From positions 1 through 44,357 of the forward strand of contig NZ_JEMV01000028.1 of NCBI RefSeq assembly GCF_000588875.1: DNA of 44,357 bases, written 5' to 3'. The DNA comes from Sphingobium sp. Ant17 (lineage in GTDB: Bacteria > Pseudomonadota > Alphaproteobacteria > Sphingomonadales > Sphingomonadaceae). Below are positions 19,005-26,881 of the stretch, one piece after another. The position numbers were made by a program, and so were the translations under genes. Positions within the stretch are counted from its first letter, which is position 1; each line of letters opens with the position of its first letter. The notes under the pieces were generated by a model. The model was not told the origin of the DNA. It was given only the letters and a program-made list of their open reading frames with translations, and made no database searches.

Positions 19005-19853
19005 TTAAAGGTCAGTGGTTAAGCCACGCGCCAGCACCGCATCGTCCCGCGCCAAGACCACTAACGGCAGGCCCGCCGCGGCCGCGCGTTCGGCGGCCAG
19101 CTGGGTTGGGGCGGAGATGGTGACGAGCAGGGGGCAGTTGGCCAGCACCGCCTTTTCCACCAGTTCATAGGAGCAGCGTGAGGACAGCAGCGCGAAGCCG
19201 CCGTCCCAATCCACCCCCATGCGCGCCATCGCGCCGATCAGCTTGTCGAACGCATTATGCCGCCCGACATCCTCGCGCACCAGTCGGATGATCCCGTCCG
19301 CGCCGACCCAGGCGGCGGCATGGGCCGCGCCGGTCGCAGCATTCAAGGGCTGGTGATCGCGCATGTCTGCCAGCGCGCAGAAGATCGCCGCCCGGTCGGC
19401 CCTGCCCTGCGCCGTCACGCGCGGCAGCGGCCGGATCGCCTGTTCCAGATTTTCGATGCCGCACAGGCCGCAGGAGGAATCCGACGCGCGATGCCGCACT
19501 CGATTCAGCAGCCGCTCAACCCGTTCGGGCGGCAGGGTGGCGCGGGCCACCAGCCCCTGCGCCGTTGCATGGACATCGACATCGAACGCCCCGTCGCCCG
19601 GCTCGATCAGCCGTTCGGCCATGGCAAAGCCCAGCACCAAGTCATCGATGTCGGCGGGCGTCGCCATCAGCACCGCATAGCCGATGCCGCTAAACTCGAT
19701 TGCGATCGGGACTTCCTGCGCCAGCGCGCGATCGATCGGCTGCGTCGCACCATCGGGCGTCAGCCGGTCGAACCGCATCGTCACATTGTCCACTTGCCTG
19801 CCCATCATCGCGGGGTAGCGATGGTCAGCCTGCGTCGCAATGCCCCGCCTCAT
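19005..19853 (-). CDS. fdhD: formate dehydrogenase accessory sulfurtransferase FdhD
   Basis: 282 residues. FdhD moves sulfur from a cysteine desulfurase to the Mo-bisMGD cofactor, without which formate dehydrogenase is inactive. The catalytic motif CGLCG is present (ASDSSCGLCGIENLEQ), as are REDVGRHNAFDKLIG and SRCSYELVEKAV. ATG 19853 overlaps the fdsD stop region by 29 bases; ATG 19808 (MMGRQVDN) would leave a 16-base gap and is equally likely, since neither has a good ribosome binding site. Last gene of the formate dehydrogenase operon. Confidence 0.95.
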   Translation of the reverse strand: MRRGIATQADHRYPAMMGRQVDNVTMRFDRLTPDGATQPIDRALAQEVPIAIEFSGIGYAVLMATPADIDDLVLGFAMAERLIEPGDGAFDVDVHATAQGLVARATLPPERVERLLNRVRHRASDSSCGLCGIENLEQAIRPLPRVTAQGRADRAAIFCALADMRDHQPLNAATGAAHAAAWVGADGIIRLVREDVGRHNAFDKLIGAMARMGVDWDGGFALLSSRCSYELVEKAVLANCPLLVTISAPTQLAAERAAAAGLPLVVLARDDAVLARGLTTDL

Positions 19854-20130
19854 TCACCGCGTTGAATGGCGTCGCCTGGTCCTGCGGCACCGGCCTGGTG
19901 CCTGCAAGCCGGGCAACGGCCGCCGCGACGATGGGCGAGAAGCGGCCGGGCTGCTCGCTTACCATGGCGATGATCTGCTCTTTCATCCGGGGATCCCAGA
20001 AGCTCGCCAGATGCTCCGCCAACGCCTCGACCGCCTTGGCGTCGCCCATCGTCTCCAGATTGCGGGCGATCTGATGCGCCATATAGATCAGCCGATCGGC
20101 GGTGGACATGATCTGGGGTTCGTCGTTCAT
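19825..20130 (-). CDS. fdsD: formate dehydrogenase delta subunit
   Basis: 101 residues, starting MNDEPQIMSTADRLIYMAHQ and containing HLASFWDPRMKEQIIAMV, the FdsD family pattern. This small soluble subunit accompanies NAD-linked, Mo-dependent formate dehydrogenases and is needed for assembly or stability. It starts 10 bases after the fdsA stop. The alanine-rich tail after residue 75 overlaps the possible fdhD start. Confidence 0.92.
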   Translation of the reverse strand: MNDEPQIMSTADRLIYMAHQIARNLETMGDAKAVEALAEHLASFWDPRMKEQIIAMVSEQPGRFSPIVAAAVARLAGTRPVPQDQATPFNAVNEAGHCDAG

Positions 20131-20140
20131 CGACCCGGTC

Positions 20141-22987
20141 CTATTCCGCCGCTTCCAGGGGTGCGATGCGACGGCTCATCCGCGCCTGGCTGGCGTAATC
20201 CTGCTGCCAGTCGCTGGGGCCGTTGGATGGCATCACCTGCACCGCCGTCACCTTATATTCGGGGCAATTGGTGGCCCAATCGCTATAGTCGGTGGTGATG
20301 ACGTTCGCCTGCGTCTCTGGATGGTGGAAGGTCGTATAGACGACGCCGGGCGCGACCCGCTCGGTCACTTGCGCGCGCAATGTCGTTTCGCCCGCGCGGC
20401 TGCGCAAGGTCACCCAGTCGCCATCCTTGAGACCGCGATTATCCGCGTCGGACGGATGGATTTCCAGCCTGTCCTCCGGGTGCCAAGCGGTGTTGGCCGT
20501 CCGCCGCGTCTGCGCGCCGACATTATAGTGGGACAATATGCGCCCGGTGGTCAGCAGCAGCGGGAAGCGCGGGCCGGTCTTTTCGTCGGTCGGCACATAG
20601 TCAGTGACGACGAACTTGCCCTTGCCGCGCACGAAGCCGTCGGCATGCATGGTCGGCGTGCCGTCCGGCGCTGCGTCATTGGCGGGCCATTGCAGCGACC
20701 CTTCCGCCTCCAGCCGGTCATAATGGACGCCCGCGAAGGTCGGGGTCAGCGCCGCGATCTCGTCCATGATCTGCGAAGGGTGATCATAGGTCCAATTGAG
20801 GCCCATGGCGTTGGCGACCAGTTGCACAATCTCCCAATCGGCATGACCGTTGAGCGGGGCCATGACCTTGCGCACCCGCTGGATGCGGCGTTCGGCATTG
20901 GTGAAGGTGCCGTCCTTCTCCAGGAAGGTCGATCCGGGCAGGAAGATATGCGCGTAATTGGCGGTTTCGTTGAGGAACAGATCCTGCACCACCACGCATT
21001 CCATCGCCGCGAGGCCCGCCGCGACATGATGGGTGTTGGGGTCGGACTGAAGGATGTCCTCGCCCTGCACGAACAGGCCCTTGAACGTCCCGTCGGTCGC
21101 GGCGTCGAGCATGTTAGGGATGCGCAGGCCCGGCTCGGCATCGAGTGACACGCCCCAGGCCCGTTCGAACAGGCTGCGCGTCGCCGTGTCGGACACGTGC
21201 CGGTAGCCCGAAAATTCATGCGGGAAGCTGCCCATGTCGCAAGCGCCCTGGACGTTGTTCTGGCCCCGCAGCGGGTTCACGCCCACGCCTTCGCGCCCGA
21301 CATTGCCGGTCGCCATGGCGAGGTTGGCGATCGCCATGACGGTCGAGCTGCCCTGGCTATGTTCGGTGACGCCAAGGCCATAGTAAATGGCACCATTGCC
21401 GCCGGTGGCATAGAGGCGGGCGGCCGCGCGCACCTCGTCCGCCTTCACGCCAGTCAGCGGCTCGATCGCTTCGGGCGAGCGGGCGGGTTGCGACACGAAC
21501 TCGGCCCAGTCGGCAAACTCATCCCAATCGCAGCGTTCGCGGATGAACGCTTCGTCGTACAGTTTCTCGGTGACGATCACATGCGCCATCGCAGTCAGCA
21601 TCGCGACATTGGTGCCGGGGCGCAGCGGCAGATGGTGATCCGCCTCGACATGGGGGGATTTTACCAGATCGGTGCGGCGCGGGTCCATGACGATCAGCTT
21701 CGCACCCTGCCGCAGCCGCTTCTTCATGCGGCTGGCGAATACGGGGTGGCCGTCCGTCGGGTTCGCGCCGATGACGAGGATCACATCGGCCTGCATCACG
21801 CTGTCGAAATCCTGCGTGCCCGCCGAGGTGCCGAAGGTTTTGCTCAAGCCATAGCCGGTCGGCGAGTGGCAGACGCGGGCGCAGGTATCGACATTATTGT
21901 TGCCGAAGCCCTGGCGGATGAGCTTCTGCACGAGGAAGGTTTCTTCGTTGGTGCAGCGGCTGGACGTGATGCCGCCGATGGAGCGGGTGCCGTACTTCGC
22001 CTGGATGCGGCGAAATTCGGATGCGGTATGGGCGATGGCCTCGTCCCACGACACTTCGCGCCACGGTTCGCTGACCGAGGCGCGGATCATGGGGTTGAGG
22101 ATGCGGTCCTGATGCTGGGCATAGCCCCAGGCGAAGCGGCCCTTGACGCAGCTATGGCCGCGATTGGCCTTGCCATCCTTCCACGGCACCATGCGCACCA
22201 GTTCCTGCCCACGCATTTCCGCGCGGAAGGTACAGCCGACGCCGCAATAGGCGCAGGTGGTGACGATAGCGCGATCGGGTGTGCCGACCTCGACCACCTT
22301 CTTTTCGATCAACGACGCGGTCGGGCAGGCCTGAACGCAGGCTCCGCAGGAGACGCATTCGGACCCCAGAAATCCCTCGCCCTGCGACGCGGCAACCTTG
22401 GAGTCGAAACCCATCCCCTCGATGGTCAGCGCGAACGTCCCCTGCACTTCGTCGCAGGCGCGGACGCAGCGGGAGCAGACGATACATTTGCTGGGATCGA
22501 AATCGAAATAGGGGTTCGACTGGTCCTTCGCCTGCCCCATATTGGTCGCGCCATCATAGCCATAGCGCACCTCGCGCAGGCCGACGGCGCCGGCCTGATC
22601 CTGCAATTCGCAATCGCCGTTCGCGCCGCAGGTCAGGCAATCGAGCGGATGGTCGGAGATATAGAGTTCCATCACCCCGCGCCGGAGCTTTTTCAGGCGC
22701 TCGGTCTGGGTGCGGACCACCATGCCTTCGGCGACCGGCGTGGTACAGGAGGCGGGATAGCCGTTGCGACCCTCCACCTCGACCAGGCAGAGGCGGCAGG
22801 AGCCGAAACTCTCGACATTGTCGGTCGCGCATAGCTTGGGGATGGAGCCGCCCAGCAGCGAGGCGGCGCGCATGATGCTGGTGCCTTCGGGCAGGGTCAC
22901 GGCCTGCCCGTCGATGGTCAGCGATACGCTTTTGCCCGTGGCGATCGCCGCCGGTGTGCCATGATCGGTTTCGCGGGTGTAGGTCAT
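20141..22987 (-). CDS. fdsA: NAD-linked formate dehydrogenase, molybdenum catalytic alpha subunit
   Basis: 948 residues from ATG 22987, whose ATG overlaps the fdsB TGA; the 42-codon extension to 23113 runs through fdsB and is rejected. Domains: 2Fe-2S ferredoxin-like (about 20-100, CATDNVESFGSCRLC), a His-cys cluster segment (LDCLTCGANGDCELQ), two 4Fe-4S motifs (CIVCSRCVRACDE; CVSCGACVQACP), the proximal cluster of the catalytic domain (CAYCGVGCTF) and the bisMGD domains. The molybdenum ligand is cysteine in CARVCHSPT, followed by the active-site His, so no selenocysteine is used. It oxidises formate to CO2 in the cytosol and passes electrons to FdsB. Confidence 0.97.
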   Translation of the reverse strand: MTYTRETDHGTPAAIATGKSVSLTIDGQAVTLPEGTSIMRAASLLGGSIPKLCATDNVESFGSCRLCLVEVEGRNGYPASCTTPVAEGMVVRTQTERLKKLRRGVMELYISDHPLDCLTCGANGDCELQDQAGAVGLREVRYGYDGATNMGQAKDQSNPYFDFDPSKCIVCSRCVRACDEVQGTFALTIEGMGFDSKVAASQGEGFLGSECVSCGACVQACPTASLIEKKVVEVGTPDRAIVTTCAYCGVGCTFRAEMRGQELVRMVPWKDGKANRGHSCVKGRFAWGYAQHQDRILNPMIRASVSEPWREVSWDEAIAHTASEFRRIQAKYGTRSIGGITSSRCTNEETFLVQKLIRQGFGNNNVDTCARVCHSPTGYGLSKTFGTSAGTQDFDSVMQADVILVIGANPTDGHPVFASRMKKRLRQGAKLIVMDPRRTDLVKSPHVEADHHLPLRPGTNVAMLTAMAHVIVTEKLYDEAFIRERCDWDEFADWAEFVSQPARSPEAIEPLTGVKADEVRAAARLYATGGNGAIYYGLGVTEHSQGSSTVMAIANLAMATGNVGREGVGVNPLRGQNNVQGACDMGSFPHEFSGYRHVSDTATRSLFERAWGVSLDAEPGLRIPNMLDAATDGTFKGLFVQGEDILQSDPNTHHVAAGLAAMECVVVQDLFLNETANYAHIFLPGSTFLEKDGTFTNAERRIQRVRKVMAPLNGHADWEIVQLVANAMGLNWTYDHPSQIMDEIAALTPTFAGVHYDRLEAEGSLQWPANDAAPDGTPTMHADGFVRGKGKFVVTDYVPTDEKTGPRFPLLLTTGRILSHYNVGAQTRRTANTAWHPEDRLEIHPSDADNRGLKDGDWVTLRSRAGETTLRAQVTERVAPGVVYTTFHHPETQANVITTDYSDWATNCPEYKVTAVQVMPSNGPSDWQQDYASQARMSRRIAPLEAAE

Positions 22988-24611
22988 TCCGCAGCCTCCT
23001 GAACGGACTTGGCCAAGCCGAAATCCTCTGGAAAATAATCGAGCGCGCTCAGCACCGGATAGGGGGTGAAGCCCCCCAGCGCGCAGAGCGAGCCATATTT
23101 CATCGTGTCGCACAGATCGCGCAACAGGTCGGATTGCGCGTCGAGCGAGGTGTCGATGCGGGCGGGGGAACGGGAATAGAGGGCCTTGCCCAGCACCCCG
23201 TCATCCCAGCGTAGGCTGGTATCTCTCTTTTCTTCTGCGCCGCCTGCAAGAAGTGAGATGCCGGCGTTCGCTGGCATGACGGCGGGTGGCCGCATCCCGA
23301 TGATCCGATCGACAATCTCCACCCCGCGCGTCGATCCGATGCGGCAGGGCGTGCATTTGCCGCAGCTTTCCACCGCGCAAAATTCCATCGCGAAACGCGC
23401 CATATGCGCCATGTCGACACTGTCATCGAACACCGTGATCCCGGCATGGCCGATAAGGCCACCCGCGGCCGCAAAGGCTTCATAATCGAACGGCAGATGG
23501 AACATGCCGGGCGGGAAATAAGCACCCAACGGCCCGCCCACCTGCACCGCGCGGACCGGGCGGCCGCTGGCGGTGCCGCCGCCGATGGCGTTCACCAGTT
23601 CCCCCAGCGTGATGCCGAAGCCGATCTCATAGAGGCCGCCATGCCGAACATTGCCGGCCAGTTGCACCGGCATCGTGCCGCGCGATCGGCCGAAACCGAC
23701 GCCCGCATAGGCCTCCGCCCCTTCCGCCAATATGAACGGCACGGCGGCGAGGCTGAGCACATTGTTGATGACGGTCGGCTGGCCGAACAGCCCCTTGAGC
23801 GCGGGCAAGGGTGGCTTGGCGCGCACTTGGCCGCGCTTGCCCTCGATCGAATCGAGCAGCGCCGTTTCCTCGCCGCAAACATAGGCACCCGCGCCCTCGC
23901 GCACTTCCAGCGTGAAGGGCGCGATCCGCTGCACCGCGCGCTCGATCGCCAGCCGCATCGTGTAAATGGCGAAAGGATATTCGGAGCGGATATAGATATA
24001 GCATGGTGCGCGCCGACGGCATGGGCGGCGATCGCCATGCCCTCGATCAGGCAATAGGGGTCGCCCTCCATCAGCATCCGGTCGGCGAAGGTGCCGCTGT
24101 CGCCCTCGTCGGCGTTGCAGACGATATATTTCTCCGTGCCGGATGCATCCAGCACAGTTTGCCATTTGATGCCGGTGGGGAAACCCGCGCCGCCGCGCCC
24201 GCGCAGGCCCGACGCCTTGACCGCATCGACCACCGCCTGGGGGGCAAGCGCACGCGCCGCGTCCAGGCCTTTCCACCCACCCTGCGCCGCATAATCGTCC
24301 AGGCAAACCGGATCGATCACGCCGCAGCGGGCGAAGGTGAAGCGCTGCTGCCCGGCAAAGAAGGGCAGCGCGTCGATGCGTCCCAGCCGGTTGGCGTGGC
24401 TGCCGTCCAGCACCGCCGCCACATCGCCCGGCCCCACCGGGCCATAGCCGATGCGGCCGTCCGCCGTCTCGACCTCGACCAGCGGCTCGATGCTGAACAG
24501 GCCGCGCGATCCGGTGCGGATGACGTCGCACCCGGCTTCGGTAAAGGCCTGCGCGACGTCATCCGCGCCCAGCGCGACCGATGCCATGTCGCGGCTCACA
24601 TAGATTTTCAT
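22984..24611 (-). CDS. fdsB: formate dehydrogenase beta subunit (FMN, NADH site); frameshift and in-frame repeat insertion
   Basis: NuoF-like diaphorase subunit with an N-terminal thioredoxin-like part, giving electrons from FdsA to NAD. ATG 24611 overlaps the fdsG stop. GLRGRGGAGFPTGIKW is the NADH-binding loop; CNADEGDSGTFADRM and ALLDSIEGKRGQVR are the FMN region. ESCGKCTPCRIGSTRG and GSLCALGG carry the 4Fe-4S cysteines. Near 24001 the frame breaks (HHA, then YIYIRSEYPFAIYTMRLA); one added base repairs it. Between the third and fourth cluster cysteines about 40-45 extra residues are present, mostly encoded by a palindromic repeat (23199-23282). Expected length about 520-545 residues. Confidence 0.93.
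23199..23282. repeat. GTCATCCC palindromic element inserted inside fdsB
   Basis: Arms 23199-23225 (CGTCATCCCAGCGTAGGCTG...) and 23256-23282 (...CCGGCGTTCGCTGGCATGAC) are imperfect inverses around a 30-base centre. On the fdsB strand it reads without a stop as VMPANAGIS...DTSLRWDDG. It is about 84 bases, a multiple of three, so the frame is kept. It is a diverged relative of the copies at 151 and 18971. Confidence 0.82.
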
Positions 24612-25066
24612 GCCGCCACCGCCGCCGCGATCCGCTCCAATGCCGCGCCATCGATCCGCGCCACCGGGCGGCCATCGACCAAGGCATTCGGCCCGATCGC
24701 GCAGAGGCCCAGACAATAGACCGGCTCCAGGCTGACCGCGCCATCGCCGCGCGTCTGCCCCATGGCCACGCCCAGCCGCTGCGCCGCCGCTGCCTCGATC
24801 GCTGCGCCGCCACGCGCCTGGCAACTTTCGGCGCGGCACAATTTCACCACATGGCGGCCCTGCGGCGTGCGGCGGAAGTCATGATAGAAGGTGACGACGC
24901 CATGCACATCGGCGCGCGACAGGTTCAGCGCTTTGGCGATGACCGGCACGACCGCATCATCGATATGCCCGGCCTCTTCCTGCACGGCATGGAGCAGCGG
25001 CAATAGCTGGTCGCGCGTCGCGCCATGCTGCGCCGTCCAGCCTTCGATAAACTCGTCCATGTCCAT
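24608..25066 (-). CDS. fdsG: formate dehydrogenase gamma subunit (2Fe-2S, NuoE-like)
   Basis: 152 residues of thioredoxin-like fold. The four cluster ligands are Cys in KLCRAESCQARGG and in EPVYCLGLCAIGPN, the usual C-x4-C...C-x3-C spacing. HAVQEEAGHIDDAVVPVIAK and DVHGVVTFYHDFRRTP match NuoE/FdsG. It relays electrons within the FdsGB diaphorase unit. First gene of the operon; MDMDEF at 25066 with CAGGCAGGGT in front. The operator at 25139-25167 lies about 75 bases upstream. Confidence 0.95.
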   Translation of the reverse strand: MDMDEFIEGWTAQHGATRDQLLPLLHAVQEEAGHIDDAVVPVIAKALNLSRADVHGVVTFYHDFRRTPQGRHVVKLCRAESCQARGGAAIEAAAAQRLGVAMGQTRGDGAVSLEPVYCLGLCAIGPNALVDGRPVARIDGAALERIAAAVAA

Positions 25067-25138
25067 ACCCTGCCTGGTTGGCCGTAATTTTGCGCCATAG
25101 TGCGGCGGCGGGGCGTGTCGGTCAAATCGAAGCAGGCG

Positions 25139-25167
25139 ATACTTGATAGAGATTGTCTATCAAGTAT
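25139..25167. promoter_or_regulatory. LysR-type operator of the fds operon (ATAG-N7-CTAT)
   Basis: ATACTTGATAGA (25139-25150) and TCTATCAAGTAT (25156-25167) are perfect 12-base inverted arms with a 5-base centre. The core ATAG-AGATTGT-CTAT (25146-25160) fits the T-N11-A rule for LysR regulators. It is upstream of fdsG and shares its half-site CTATCAAG with the region in front of the LysR/mobA pair. Confidence 0.75.
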
Positions 25168-25180
25168 ATGACACGCCCTG

Positions 25181-25259
25181 ACGGAGGGGTGTCGCGCTAT
25201 CGAGAGGGGGACACCCCTCCGTCTGCGCTTCGCGCAGCCACCTCCCCTTACAGGGGAGG
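25181..25259. repeat. triple-hairpin repeat downstream of the LysR gene
   Basis: Three stems in a row: ACGGAGGGGTGTC/GACACCCCTCCGT (25181-25193 with 25210-25222), TGCGC/GCGCA (25224-25236) and CCTCCCC/GGGGAGG (25241-25259). The last is the family at 24 and 18906. It begins 12 bases past the LysR stop on that gene's strand, so it may separate the LysR message from the fds promoter. Confidence 0.7.
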
Positions 25260-25271
25260 ATTATTGCTACC

Positions 25272-26174
25272 CTAAATAATCGCAAAGCCCGGCGGCAGGC
25301 GCAGTTCCCGCGCCACGGCCAGCACCGCCTGCGCCAATGGTCCCATCGGCGCGCTGTCGGATACGATGACGCCGACCCGGCTGCCCTCCCCCATGTCCGG
25401 CAGCGGAGCCATGCGCGCCCAGCGCAGCCCGTCCAATAGCGCGGCATGGCTGTCGGGAATGATGGAACAGAGCCGTCCCTGCTGCACCAACCCCAGCAAC
25501 GCGACATAGCTGTCCGCCGTCACCAGCGGCCGCAGCGCCAGCCCGCGCTCGGCCAGCCGCGCGTCCAATATCCGCCGGTTCTGCATCCCCTGATGCAACA
25601 AGCACAGCGGCAAATCGGCCAGGTGCGCCCAGTCGATGACGGCAGGGATCGGCACGCCGCCCACCGCGCTTACCAGCATCGCGCGCTCGGCGTAGAGCGG
25701 CACCGACAGCGCATGGGCGGGTGGCTCGAAATCGAGATAGGTCAGCCCTGCATCGAGTTCGAACGCCGCCAGTTCGCGCTCGATCTGGCGCGATGTCAGC
25801 GCCCGCACCGAAATGTTCAGCCCCGGATAGCGTTCCAGCATCGCCGTCGCCAGGCAACCGATGGCGGGCATGGCGGCGGGGATGGCCCCCAGTCGCAACT
25901 CGCCCTTTAATGGTCCACGCGCGGTTTCCGCTGCCTGTCCCAGCGCCTCGGCCGCCGCCACCAATTGCCGCGCCCAGGGCAGGATCGCTTCGCCTTCCGG
26001 CGTCAATCCGCCATATTTGCGGTCGCGGCGGATGAGGCGCTTGCCCAATTGCGCCTCCAGCGTGGCGATCCCCGCCGACAGCGTGGGTTGCGACACATGG
26101 CATTGCGCCGCCGCCCGCGCGAAATGGCCTTCGCGCTCCAGCGCCAGAAAATATTCGACAAGCCGGGTCTGCAT
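25272..26174 (-). CDS. LysR-family regulator of formate dehydrogenase genes
   Basis: 300 residues from ATG 26174 (MQTRLVEYFLALEREGHFAR). The winged helix is residues 1-60 (AAAQCHVSQPTLSAGIATLE), followed by the linker helix and an effector domain (about 90-300) with GELRLGAIPAAMPAIG at its start. It lies upstream of fds on the same strand and divergent from mobA. ATAG-N7-CTAT boxes stand in front of both, so it is the likely activator. The box type resembles that of OxyR; the effector domain has a Cys in LPLCLLHQG but I cannot say it is a redox sensor. The long frame to 26837 runs antisense through mobA and is rejected. Confidence 0.9.
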   Translation of the reverse strand: MQTRLVEYFLALEREGHFARAAAQCHVSQPTLSAGIATLEAQLGKRLIRRDRKYGGLTPEGEAILPWARQLVAAAEALGQAAETARGPLKGELRLGAIPAAMPAIGCLATAMLERYPGLNISVRALTSRQIERELAAFELDAGLTYLDFEPPAHALSVPLYAERAMLVSAVGGVPIPAVIDWAHLADLPLCLLHQGMQNRRILDARLAERGLALRPLVTADSYVALLGLVQQGRLCSIIPDSHAALLDGLRWARMAPLPDMGEGSRVGVIVSDSAPMGPLAQAVLAVARELRLPPGFAII

Positions 26175-26181
26175 CGCTTTG

Positions 26182-26211
26182 CTATAGTCCTTATAGAGCG
26201 GAGCTATCAAG
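26182..26211. promoter_or_regulatory. phased CTAT-N7-ATAG-N7-CTAT boxes between LysR and mobA
   Basis: CTAT (26182-26185), ATAG (26193-26196) and CTAT (26204-26207), each separated by exactly seven bases, followed by CAAG to give the same CTATCAAG half-site as at 25157-25164. This is three quarters of the four-box array known for OxyR-type LysR proteins. It lies in the 45 bases between the two divergent starts. Confidence 0.7.
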
Positions 26212-26219
26212 GAAGCGCT

Positions 26220-26753
26220 ATGGCGGCAGGACGGATATTGGGCGCGGTGCTGGCGGGGGGACGGTCCAGCCGCTTCGGCAGCGACAAGGCGATGGCGCAG
26301 ATGCCCGATGGCCGCACCCTGATCGACCATGCGATGGCGGGCCTTGCCCCCCATGTCGCGCAGGTGGTGATTTGCGGGCGCGCAGGCGGCCTGCCCGATC
26401 GGCCCGCGCCGGACATGGGACCATTGGGCGGCCTCAATGCCGCGCTGCATCATGCGCTGGTCCAGGGCTTTGACGGGGTGCTGACCACCGGCTGTGATAT
26501 GCCGCTTTATCCGGCAGAGTTGCCCGCCGCCTTGATCGGCGAGGGCGCCGCGATCCTCAAGGGCCAGCAACTGCTTGGCTGGTGGCCCGCTACGCTTGCG
26601 CCCGATCTCGACGCCCATCTGGCGGCAGACAATAGCCGCTCCATCCATGGCTGGCTCGACCGCATCGGCGCGCGCGTGGTGGATATGCCGTGGCTGGCGC
26701 TGCCCAACATCAACCGCCCGGAAGACCTGACGCATTGGGCGGAAGACGACTGA
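26220..26753 (+). CDS. mobA: molybdenum cofactor guanylyltransferase
   Basis: 177 residues from ATG 26220 behind AAGGAAGCGCT. The nucleotidyltransferase signature LAGGRSSRFGSDKA is at the start, TGCDMP (metal-binding Asp) in the middle and NINRPEDL near the end, as in MobA. It links GMP to Mo-molybdopterin to form the bisMGD cofactor needed by FdsA. Somewhat shorter than E. coli MobA (about 194). It diverges from the LysR gene and shares its operator, which ties cofactor supply to formate dehydrogenase expression. Confidence 0.9.
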   Translation: MAAGRILGAVLAGGRSSRFGSDKAMAQMPDGRTLIDHAMAGLAPHVAQVVICGRAGGLPDRPAPDMGPLGGLNAALHHALVQGFDGVLTTGCDMPLYPAELPAALIGEGAAILKGQQLLGWWPATLAPDLDAHLAADNSRSIHGWLDRIGARVVDMPWLALPNINRPEDLTHWAEDD

Positions 26754-26769
26754 CGTCGGCGCCCGGCTG

Positions 26770-26798
26770 TTGCGAGAGTGGCCAACTCGGTCTATGAT
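26770..26798 (+). promoter_or_regulatory. promoter of the ABC-F gene
   Basis: TTGCGA (26770-26775), a 17-base spacer and TATGAT (26793-26798): a close sigma-70-type promoter. Transcription would start near 26805, leaving a leader of about 75 bases that holds a seven-codon frame. Confidence 0.65.
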
Positions 26799-26829
26799 CG
26801 CGTTGCCGACCCACGAAAAGGAACCCGCC

Positions 26830-26853
26830 ATGGACATCGCCCTGACCGCTTAG
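26830..26853 (+). CDS. possible leader peptide of the ABC-F gene
   Basis: ATG GAC ATC GCC CTG ACC GCT TAG encodes MDIALTA. AAAAGGA lies eight bases ahead, a better ribosome binding site than many genes here have. It ends 28 bases before the ABC-F start. Short leader frames control some antibiotic-resistance ABC-F genes by ribosome stalling; whether this one does is inference. Confidence 0.4.
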   Translation: MDIALTA

Positions 26854-26881
26854 CCCGCCCGCTCTGCCTTCAGGAAAGCCT

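Noticed and set aside
20141..22987. Selenocysteine in the formate dehydrogenase catalytic site
   Set aside because: The codon in CARVCHSPT is cysteine and no in-frame TGA occurs.
25272..26837. 521-codon form of the LysR gene
   Set aside because: The extra 221 codons run antisense through mobA; the protein starts naturally at MQTRLVEYF (26174).
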